The notes beneath the pieces were generated by a model. The model worked only from the letters and a program-made list of their open reading frames with translations, was not told the DNA's origin and did no database searches. A program made the position numbers and the translations under genes. Of a stretch of DNA of 5,190 nt, positions 1 to 5,190 are shown in pieces; the first letter of the stretch is position 1; each line of letters begins with the position of its first letter. Origin of the DNA: an uncultured Flavobacterium sp. (lineage in GTDB: Bacteria; Bacteroidota; Bacteroidia; Flavobacteriales; Flavobacteriaceae); assembly GCF_946482535.1 (NCBI RefSeq), contig NZ_CAMLRU010000181.1:1-5190 (forward strand). The letters are read 5' to 3'.

Positions 1-3000
1 TTGTTAATCAACCTGTTTCAAGTACAGTTTGTTCGGGTGGAACCCCAACAGCACTGTCATTTACTTACAGTAATGGAGTAGGAACTCCAACCTATCAATG
101 GTATTCTAATGTAAATAATGATACTGTATCTGGTACTCTGATTGCCGGTGAAACAAATTCCACTTACACTCCTCAAGCGAATAGCGTTGGTACGATGTAT
201 TACTATTGTTTGGTGACGTTTTCTGGTATTTCCGGTAGTTGTGCGACAATTGCTACTAATCCGGCTGCAATAGTTGTTACATCGGGAGCTACCATTAATC
301 AACAACCTCCTGTAATACAGACGTTGTGTGTAGGAGGGACCGTTGCAAATAATTTAAGTGTTACTTATTCGGGTGGAACAGGAACACCATCTTATCAGTG
401 GTATTCAAATAGTGTGAATTCCAATACAGGAGGAAATTTAATAAGTGGTGCAACGAATGCAAATTATACACCTCCTATTTTTACAACAGCAGGTAATTAT
501 TATTACTACGTTGTAATAAATTTTTCCGGTAGTGGTTGTGGTGCCATAATCAGTGATGTTTCACAAGTAGTTGTTGTTAGTGATCCGGTTGTCAATGTTC
601 AGCCAACAGTCTCTCAAACCTTATGTCAAAATGCAACGCCAACCGCATTGTCAATTTCGGTCTCTGGAGGAATAGGCAGTAGTTATACTTATCAATGGTA
701 TGTTTCTACTACCAATTCTACTACTACGGGTACTGCAATAGTTGGTGAGACAAATCCAATTTATATTCCACCAACCAACAATGCAGGAACATTATACTAC
801 TATTGCATCATATCTCAACCCAATGGTGTTGGTTGTAATACTACAACTAATACAGCCAGTGTAACGGTTAATTTAGCACCTGCAATAGCCAATCAACCTT
901 TGTTAAGCAATATCTGTTTAGGTCAAACCCCTACAGTTTTATCCTTTACCATTATTAACGGAGTGGGTACGCCAACTTATCAATGGTATTCCAATACAAT
1001 TAATTCAAATTCTGGTGGCACAATTATTAATGGAGCTAACGCAGCAACTTATTCGCCACCTTCCATTTCATCGGGTACAAATTATTATTACTGTGTGGTT
1101 ACGTTTCCTTCCATTACCGGGGGTTGTTCAGTAATAACTACTAATGTGGCAGAGGTAATCATCAATCCTAATCCAGAAATTGCTGCTGAAAGTGTAACGA
1201 TTTGTAGCGCGACCAGTTTCTCAGTTACACCAACTAATACCGGTGGTAATATTATTCCATTGGGAACAACTTATACATGGTCAGCACCATCAATTTCTCC
1301 AGCTGGCGCTGTAACCGGAGCATCGGCTGAAGTTACACCACAAACATCAATCAGTCAAAATTTAATTAACAATACAACCAATCCGGCTACAGTTACTTAT
1401 ACCGTTACGCCAATATCCGGAGTATGTGTCGGGAACAATTTTACAATAACGGTTACAGTTAATCCTGCTATTAACCCTAATGTTATAGTTAATAATAATT
1501 TATGTTTTGGGGTAAACACCGCATCAATAACGACTAATATTACTGGCGGAATTCCGTTTTCAACAGGTTCCCCTTATCTTTTGAATTGGACTGGTCCAAA
1601 CGGATTTACTTCTACTAATTCATCCATTACCAATATAGTTCCGGGTGTTTATAATGTAACAATTGATGATGCTGGAGGATGCCCTTTTACGAATTCTTAT
1701 ACCATTACTGAACCAACAGATATCTTGATTACTGTAGATAGTGAAAATGATATTACTTGTTTTAACAGTGCTAATGGTAGCATCAACATAACAGTCACCG
1801 GCGGAACTGGTAATTATTTATACACTTGGACTCAGAATAGTGGTTTTTATGCAAGTACTGAAGATATCGCCAATCTTAGCCCAGGAACTTACGTTGTTTC
1901 TGTAACAGATGCTAACAATTGTGGACCAAAAACGGCCACTTTTACCATTACGCAACCTCCATTATTAGTGGTTAGTTTAACGAGTCAAACGAATGTCTTA
2001 TGTTATGGTGCTGCTACAGGTGCTATAACAGTGAATGTCATAGGAGGAACGCCAAATCCGACTACATCTGACTATACTTTTTTCTGGACAGGACCTAATG
2101 GATTTACAAGTTCCAATCAAAACTTAAATGGTTTGGTGGCAGGAGTGTATGATTTGACAGTAACTGACAACCTAGGATGTATTAAAAATCTTTCTGTTAC
2201 TATTACGCAATCAAGTGAAATTGTAATTAATTATACTACTACGCCAATAACCTGTTACGGAGCTAATAATGCTTCATTATCTGCAACTATTTCAGGAGGA
2301 AATGGTCCTTATCAATACCAATGGAATAATTTGGCGACAACTCTAAATCAGACTAATTTGTCAGCAGGAACTTATATTATCACCGTAACCGATAATGTCG
2401 GGTGTATTAAGGTACAGACCATAGTCATTCCGGAAGCACCGGTATTTATGGTTAATCCAATAGTTTCTAATGTAACTTGTTACGGTTTAAATAATGGAAG
2501 CATCAATCTAAATCTCACCGGAGGTATAGCCCCCGTGGCTTTAACTTGGAGCGATGGTAGTACAGCAGGTTTAATTAGGAATAATTTATCTCCCGGAACT
2601 TATACAGCAACCATTTCTGATGGTACACCTTGTTTTATTGTTAGAACTTTTACCATTGTTCAGCCACAACCATTGGTGCTTTCTGCCAACTTAACCAATC
2701 CTATAGATTGTAATGTAGCAAATAATGGTGCTATTAATTTAATAGTATCAGGAGGGACACCGCCGTTTACTTATTCTTGGTCAAATGGCAGTACGCTTGA
2801 AGATTTGACTAATTTGATTGCAGGGAACTATTTGGTTAATGTAACGGATGCAAATGGTTGTACTGCAAGTGGACAATATAGTTTAGTTAGACCAGCTCCA
2901 CTACAAGTGGCGGTTAACACGGAAACCGACTTTGATTGTGCATCACATGAAGTAACACAAAGCTTTATTGCACAAGGAACAGGAGGCGTACCACCATTCC

Positions 3001-3680
3001 AATACCAATGGTCAAGTGGAACGGTTAGTGGTGCCAATGGGCAAATCATGCAATCTGATGTTGATGGAACAGTAATATTGACTGTTTTGGATGCTATTGG
3101 TTGTACAACTACTTATACTGTTACCGTTGATAATCCTGAGATTGGATATGCTTCTTTTGAGCCGACATCATATGGCTATACCACTTACGGAATTTACTCT
3201 ATCGGTGACCCAATTCAATTTAACAGTACCATCACGGGTGATTATGTCTCGGTGTCATGGGACTTTGGAGACGGAACTTTTTCAACCGATTTAAATCCGG
3301 TGCATACATATCAAATTCCAAGGGATTATGTTGTGACCCAAACCGTAACTTATCCTTTTGGTTGTGTCTATGTACAGACCATTACATTAATAGTGGAAAA
3401 GGGATATTTATTAGTGGTACCAACCGCTTTTACCCCAAACAGCGATACTTTAAATGATACTTACAGGCCGGTGACTAAAAGATTAAAAGAGGTTCAGTTG
3501 GATATTTATGATACATGGGGTTCGCTCATTTATACCGAAAAAGGAGAAGTTTTAATTGGATGGGATGGCAAGATAAAAGGATTCAATGCCGAAAACGGAA
3601 ACTATTACAGTAAAGTAACCGCCGAAACGTTTTATGGAACTATTGTCAATGAAAACCAAACTTTTGTTTTAATCAAATAA
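1..3680 (+). CDS. Large T9SS-secreted surface adhesin with Ig-like, SprB and PKD repeats and a type B C-terminal sorting domain (5' partial)
   Basis: The reading frame is open from position 3 to the TAA at 3678-3680, giving 1225 visible residues; the N-terminus and signal peptide lie left of the window. The ATG at 195 falls inside an Ig-like repeat and is not the start. Visible-residue order: Ig-like repeats 1-93, 94-192, 193-289 and 290-387; PKD-like module 388-486; seven SprB-type repeats 487-1047; PKD domain 1048-1133 with WDFGDG; C-terminal domain 1134-1225. The last domain has the AFTPNxDxxND signature and a GWDG motif typical of the gliding-motility-associated (CHU_C/type B) T9SS sorting signal. 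Family knowledge: such proteins are exported by Sec, cross the outer membrane through the T9SS and act at the cell surface in adhesion or gliding, as SprB does. The ligand cannot be told from the sequence. The protein is Thr/Asn/Ser-rich with very few basic residues outside the sorting domain. The stop overlaps the start of a SprF-like gene, its likely secretion partner. Class assignment is firm; a role in gliding rather than general adhesion is inference. Confidence 0.93.
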   Translation, partial: VNQPVSSTVCSGGTPTALSFTYSNGVGTPTYQWYSNVNNDTVSGTLIAGETNSTYTPQANSVGTMYYYCLVTFSGISGSCATIATNPAAIVVTSGATINQQPPVIQTLCVGGTVANNLSVTYSGGTGTPSYQWYSNSVNSNTGGNLISGATNANYTPPIFTTAGNYYYYVVINFSGSGCGAIISDVSQVVVVSDPVVNVQPTVSQTLCQNATPTALSISVSGGIGSSYTYQWYVSTTNSTTTGTAIVGETNPIYIPPTNNAGTLYYYCIISQPNGVGCNTTTNTASVTVNLAPAIANQPLLSNICLGQTPTVLSFTIINGVGTPTYQWYSNTINSNSGGTIINGANAATYSPPSISSGTNYYYCVVTFPSITGGCSVITTNVAEVIINPNPEIAAESVTICSATSFSVTPTNTGGNIIPLGTTYTWSAPSISPAGAVTGASAEVTPQTSISQNLINNTTNPATVTYTVTPISGVCVGNNFTITVTVNPAINPNVIVNNNLCFGVNTASITTNITGGIPFSTGSPYLLNWTGPNGFTSTNSSITNIVPGVYNVTIDDAGGCPFTNSYTITEPTDILITVDSENDITCFNSANGSINITVTGGTGNYLYTWTQNSGFYASTEDIANLSPGTYVVSVTDANNCGPKTATFTITQPPLLVVSLTSQTNVLCYGAATGAITVNVIGGTPNPTTSDYTFFWTGPNGFTSSNQNLNGLVAGVYDLTVTDNLGCIKNLSVTITQSSEIVINYTTTPITCYGANNASLSATISGGNGPYQYQWNNLATTLNQTNLSAGTYIITVTDNVGCIKVQTIVIPEAPVFMVNPIVSNVTCYGLNNGSINLNLTGGIAPVALTWSDGSTAGLIRNNLSPGTYTATISDGTPCFIVRTFTIVQPQPLVLSANLTNPIDCNVANNGAINLIVSGGTPPFTYSWSNGSTLEDLTNLIAGNYLVNVTDANGCTASGQYSLVRPAPLQVAVNTETDFDCASHEVTQSFIAQGTGGVPPFQYQWSSGTVSGANGQIMQSDVDGTVILTVLDAIGCTTTYTVTVDNPEIGYASFEPTSYGYTTYGIYSIGDPIQFNSTITGDYVSVSWDFGDGTFSTDLNPVHTYQIPRDYVVTQTVTYPFGCVYVQTITLIVEKGYLLVVPTAFTPNSDTLNDTYRPVTKRLKEVQLDIYDTWGSLIYTEKGEVLIGWDGKIKGFNAENGNYYSKVTAETFYGTIVNENQTFVLIK
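3..1163 (+). repeat. Four tandem Ig-like repeats of about 97 residues within the adhesin
   Basis: Units lie at about 3-281 (its left end may be cut), 282-578, 579-869 and 870-1163. Each carries an early Cys (TLC, TVC or NIC), a hydrophobic strand, GTPxYQWYSN or a close variant, an A/G-x-NY-type loop, a tyrosine run (YYYC) and a closing GxC, followed by a Val/Ile-rich strand. The layout resembles Ig-like domains often found with CHU_C-type sorting domains in Bacteroidota. Repeat 2 has Tyr instead of Cys in the tyrosine run. The units are similar in protein sequence but diverged in DNA, so this is a protein-domain array rather than a fresh tandem duplication. Boundaries are approximate to a few residues. 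Confidence 0.85.
1164..1460 (+). other. PKD-like linker domain of the adhesin
   Basis: Visible residues 388-486 lie between the Ig-like and SprB arrays. The stretch begins NPNPEI, has an early Cys (401), a TTYTW strand, a TNPATVTYTVTP segment and a second Cys (475) followed by an FTITVTV strand. This pattern matches PKD-like beta-sandwich modules common in large Bacteroidota surface proteins. It occurs only once here. Exact family assignment would need a profile search. Confidence 0.65.
1461..3143 (+). repeat. Seven SprB-type repeats within the adhesin
   Basis: Units lie at about 1461-1712, 1713-1958, 1959-2216, 2217-2444, 2445-2672, 2673-2900 and 2901-3143, with lengths of 84, 82, 86, 76, 76, 76 and 81 residues. 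The shared pattern is an early Cys (often CYG or CFx), an Asn/Gly-rich turn, a GGxxxxYxW-like core, L-x-x-G-x-Y, then V-T-D-x-x-G-C and an ITQP-like end. Each unit has exactly two cysteines: 501/560, 586/640, 667/726, 751/801, 826/877, 903/953 and 979/1034. Units 1 and 3 are longer and share WTGPNGFTS. Unit 7 is the most diverged, lacking the usual Asn/Gly turn after its first Cys. SprB repeats are named after the F. johnsoniae gliding adhesin SprB. Confidence 0.9.
3144..3401 (+). other. PKD domain of the adhesin
   Basis: Visible residues 1048-1133 contain the canonical WDFGDG motif (coded at 3258-3275), followed by a STDLNPVHTY segment and a YVVTQTVT strand, the usual PKD core. PKD domains are extracellular beta-sandwiches that often sit next to T9SS sorting domains and probably act as stalk or spacer. 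There is one cysteine (1121) with no partner inside the domain. Confidence 0.9.
3402..3680 (+). other. Type B T9SS C-terminal sorting domain (gliding motility-associated CTD)
   Basis: The last 92 residues carry VPTAFTPNSDTLNDTYRPV, then LDIYDTWGSLIYT, GWDGK, NGNYYSKV and a terminal FVLIK, the order expected for the CHU_C / Bac_Flav_CTERM family. The canonical GD of the PNGDGxND motif reads SD here, a mild variant. This domain directs outer-membrane translocation by the T9SS. It holds nine of the seventeen Lys/Arg residues in the visible protein, so its charge differs sharply from the rest. Confidence 0.93.
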
Positions 3681-3751
3681 TGCTACACCACATGAAATTC
3701 AAATTTATTTTAGTTGCTGCATTTTCTTTGATTACAACCATTAGTCATGCA
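3680..3751 (+). other. Sec signal peptide of the SprF-like protein
   Basis: Codons 1-24 encode a short n-region containing MKFK, a hydrophobic core and SHA before QD, fitting signal peptidase I cleavage between residues 24 and 25. If translation starts at 3692 the peptide is 20 residues long, closer to typical Bacteroidota outer-membrane protein signals. Confidence 0.85.
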
Positions 3752-4723
3752 CAAGACCCAATATTTACTCAATTCTATCTCGTCCCCGAAACTTTGAACC
3801 CGGCTTTTACCGGTATTTCAAACACGTGGAATGCAGGATTAATACACCGACGACAATGGCCCGACGGCAACCGCAAAATAGACACCCAATTTGGCTTTGC
3901 CAATAACCTAATAAGTGACGAAATCGGTCTTGGGGTTACAGTATTAAATCATAATGAAGTATTTACAGGGTATAATTATTTCAAATTCAACGGAGCCTTT
4001 GCTTATCGAATTGATTTGGACAATGATTGGCGTCTTAGGTTAGGGTTAGAAGCCGGCTATGGCAGAAAGGATTATAATTTTAATAACCTATTATTGGAAG
4101 ATCAAATTAATATTAATACCGGTGCCATTAGTCCGGGTAGTGTTGATCCCGGTGTTATGGATTACAGCAATAAAATCAATTTCATGGACTTCTCCGCAGG
4201 TTTTGTATTAGACCAGGAGGACGCATGGTTCGGAGTAGCTGTAAAACATTTAAACAGACCTGATATTTCTTTCAGAGAAAATGCCAATGTACCCTTAGAT
4301 TTATTCTTATCCGTTCATGGCGGTTTTTTCTATGAGTTTTACAATTCGCCTTCTAAATTAATTCCCGAAGGAACTAATTTAATGATAACGGCCAATTATA
4401 TGAGACAAGGGCAGTACAATCGACTGGATATTGGAGGTGTAATGGATTTCAGCCGATTCAGTTTCGGATTAGTAGTAGTAACAAATCCCGAGGGTAGGGC
4501 ATCTAACAGTCATTTAATCACTTCAGTAAATCCGGTGCTATCTTTTAAAACCAGCGAATTTACTTTTGGGTATTCTTATGACTGGAATACTTCAAGAATA
4601 GGCAGAACTCAAGGAGTTCATGAACTCTCTCTAACGTGGCAGTCCAGTTATCGCTGTGACAGGTGCGATAATTATAAAGTCAAGCTAAAACGCAACGGAG
4701 AAGCCGGTTATCAGAAAATGTAA
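3680..4723 (+). CDS. PorP/SprF-family T9SS outer-membrane protein
   Basis: The 347-residue product begins with a signal peptide (positively charged MKFK, hydrophobic FILVAAFSLI, likely cleavage SHA|QD) and goes on DPIFTQFY, NPAFTG (40-45) and RRQWP (57-61). That is the conserved N-terminus of the PorP/SprF family (family knowledge: outer-membrane beta-barrels, usually about 300-350 residues). Alternating Gly/aromatic strands follow, ending in HELSLTW (314-320). Members help deliver T9SS cargo to the surface; SprF of F. johnsoniae is needed for SprB secretion. The ATG overlaps the upstream stop codon by one base (TAATG), suggesting translational coupling with the adhesin, its probable cargo. 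A second in-frame ATG at 3692 gives a 343-residue protein whose signal peptide starts directly at MKFK; it is equally plausible, and no Shine-Dalgarno decides between them. Oddity: after the last strand there is a basic tail (325-347) with a CDRC motif. The family call is firm; the specific cargo is inferred from adjacency. Confidence 0.94.
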   Translation: MLHHMKFKFILVAAFSLITTISHAQDPIFTQFYLVPETLNPAFTGISNTWNAGLIHRRQWPDGNRKIDTQFGFANNLISDEIGLGVTVLNHNEVFTGYNYFKFNGAFAYRIDLDNDWRLRLGLEAGYGRKDYNFNNLLLEDQININTGAISPGSVDPGVMDYSNKINFMDFSAGFVLDQEDAWFGVAVKHLNRPDISFRENANVPLDLFLSVHGGFFYEFYNSPSKLIPEGTNLMITANYMRQGQYNRLDIGGVMDFSRFSFGLVVVTNPEGRASNSHLITSVNPVLSFKTSEFTFGYSYDWNTSRIGRTQGVHELSLTWQSSYRCDRCDNYKVKLKRNGEAGYQKM

Positions 4724-4734
4724 ATTTAATATAG

Positions 4735-4762
4735 AAAACTCACCAAGTCGGTGAGTTTTTTT
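4735..4762 (+). terminator. Rho-independent terminator after the adhesin/SprF operon
   Basis: A perfect 10-bp stem pairs 4735-4744 (AAAACTCACC) with 4750-4759 (GGTGAGTTTT) around a five-base loop AAGTC. A run of seven T at 4756-4762 forms the 3' side and tail. It begins 11 bases after the SprF-like stop codon and should end that transcript. The stem's left arm has only four A, so termination from the opposite strand would be weaker. Confidence 0.88.
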
Positions 4763-4764
4763 GT

Positions 4765-4780
4765 TTACGGTTTTCCGTAA
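4765..4780. repeat. Small perfect inverted repeat (hairpin or operator candidate)
   Basis: TTACGG at 4765-4770 and CCGTAA at 4775-4780 are exact inverted copies separated by TTTT. The element lies two bases after the terminator's T run and 50 bases before the next ATG. There is no T tract, so it is not a second classic terminator. It could be an operator near the next gene's promoter, or chance. Confidence 0.4.
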
Positions 4781-4801
4781 GGAAGTCACTTGTAATACAT
4801 C

Positions 4802-4809
4802 TAAGTTTG
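4802..4809 (+). promoter_or_regulatory. Putative Bacteroidota -7 promoter element for the nuclease-domain gene
   Basis: TAAGTTTG matches the Bacteroidota -7 consensus TAnnTTTG exactly. It lies 20 bases before the ATG at 4830, which would give a leader of about 15 bases. A TTG box at the expected spacing of roughly 17-20 bases upstream is not seen; the nearest TTG (4790-4792) is too close. The position after a terminator supports a new promoter being needed here. Confidence 0.45.
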
Positions 4810-4829
4810 AATAACTAAAAATCAAAAAG

Positions 4830-5190
4830 ATGGAACTACAAGTACAACTCAAAGCCCTAGCCGATAAAATCAATCAGTTAAAAGATAAAATCGAAACGGA
4901 AGAATCTACCAAACATGCATTTGTTTTGCCGTTTATCAACTTACTAGGGTATGACACTTTCAATCCTACAGAAGTGGTTCCTGAATTCACAGCTGATTTA
5001 GGTCTGAAAAAAGGAGAAAAAGTTGATTATGCTATTATCCAAAACGGAGAACCCATTTTAATCATTGAATGTAAAAACTGGAAAGAAAATTTATCCGTTC
5101 ATGGCTCACAATTGTTTCGTTATTTCCATGTATCAAAAACACGGTTTGCATTATTGACTAATGGAATCACATATCAGTTTTTTACTGATT
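4830..5190 (+). CDS. HsdR_N-like PD-(D/E)XK nuclease-domain protein (3' partial)
   Basis: The ATG at 4830 is the first start after an in-frame TAA at 4812, and 120 codons are visible before the right edge cuts the gene. Residues 1-24 form a charged, probably coiled helix with repeating Leu/Ile. Then come TEESTKHAFVLPFINLLGYD (23-42), VDYAI (Asp66), IIECKNW (Glu80, Lys82) and QLFRY (Gln94-Tyr98). The Asp...Glu-x-Lys set plus QxxxY is the nuclease signature of the type I restriction HsdR N-terminal family, so the catalytic residues look intact. The family includes full HsdR motor subunits of about 1000 residues and short stand-alone proteins of unknown role. The start resembles the short stand-alone kind found in many Bacteroidota, but the cut end leaves this open. 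No SD is visible; AAAAAG precedes the start. It lies 106 bases beyond the SprF-like gene and past a terminator, so it is probably independent of it. A DNA-cleaving or defence role is inferred from the fold only. Confidence 0.85.
   Translation, partial: MELQVQLKALADKINQLKDKIETEESTKHAFVLPFINLLGYDTFNPTEVVPEFTADLGLKKGEKVDYAIIQNGEPILIIECKNWKENLSVHGSQLFRYFHVSKTRFALLTNGITYQFFTD

Noticed and set aside
195..197. ATG that could be taken as the adhesin start
   Set aside because: The frame is open upstream to position 3 and encodes the first part of an Ig-like repeat that matches the later ones, so this Met is internal (GTMYYYC).
57..305. Minus-strand open frame of 82 codons
   Set aside because: It is fully inside the adhesin coding repeats, low in complexity, with no recognisable domain; a shadow of the real gene.
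2828..3049. Minus-strand open frame of 73 codons
   Set aside because: It lies antisense within SprB units 6-7, with no family signature and no start context.
3..3143. Repeat array considered as CRISPR, VNTR or recent recombination hot spot
   Set aside because: Units are about 230-300 bases, keep a single reading frame and are diverged in DNA with many synonymous changes; they are protein-domain repeats, not short DNA repeats with spacers.
3091..3457. Two short plus-strand frames overlapping the PKD and sorting-domain region
   Set aside because: They are out-of-frame readings of a well-supported domain sequence; neither has a domain signature.
4790..4792. TTG as a -33 box for the promoter at 4802
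   Set aside because: Only nine bases separate it from the -7 element, far short of the roughly 17-20 expected in Bacteroidota promoters.
4685..4873. Minus-strand open frame of 62 codons across the intergenic gap
   Set aside because: It runs through the terminator hairpin and overlaps both flanking genes in antisense; no domain is recognised.

Overview
The window looks like chromosomal DNA of a member of the Bacteroidota, most likely a Flavobacterium-type bacterium. The base composition is AT-rich. The two main genes are a type IX secretion system (T9SS) cargo and a PorP/SprF-family protein, both hallmarks of this phylum. No Shine-Dalgarno sequence is seen before the starts, and a TAnnTTTG promoter element of the Bacteroidota kind lies before the last gene. 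All three real genes are on the + strand.

Layout: (1) Positions 1-3680 hold the 3' part of a very large cell-surface adhesin gene, open at the left edge. The 1225 visible residues read as four Ig-like repeats, a PKD-like module, seven SprB-type repeats, a PKD domain with WDFGDG, and a C-terminal 'gliding motility-associated' type B T9SS sorting domain. (2) Positions 3680-4723 hold a PorP/SprF-family outer-membrane protein whose ATG shares one base with the adhesin stop codon (TAATG). (3) Positions 4724-4829 are intergenic. They hold a strong rho-independent terminator, a separate small perfect hairpin and a putative promoter. (4) Positions 4830-5190 hold the 5' end of a gene with a type I restriction HsdR_N-like PD-(D/E)XK nuclease domain, cut by the right edge.

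How they work together: the adhesin and the SprF-like protein form a two-gene operon end. In Flavobacterium johnsoniae, SprF is needed for secretion of SprB, the gliding adhesin, and type B sorting domains depend on such SprF-like partners. By inference the second gene is the dedicated surface-delivery partner of the first. The nuclease-domain gene lies past a terminator and is probably a separate transcription unit, possibly the edge of a defence locus that the window does not show.

No wholly new system is visible. The most unusual direct observation is that the first 642 visible residues of the adhesin contain no lysine, arginine or histidine. Others are a shared cysteine scaffold in two repeat families and a CxxC tail on the SprF-like protein.
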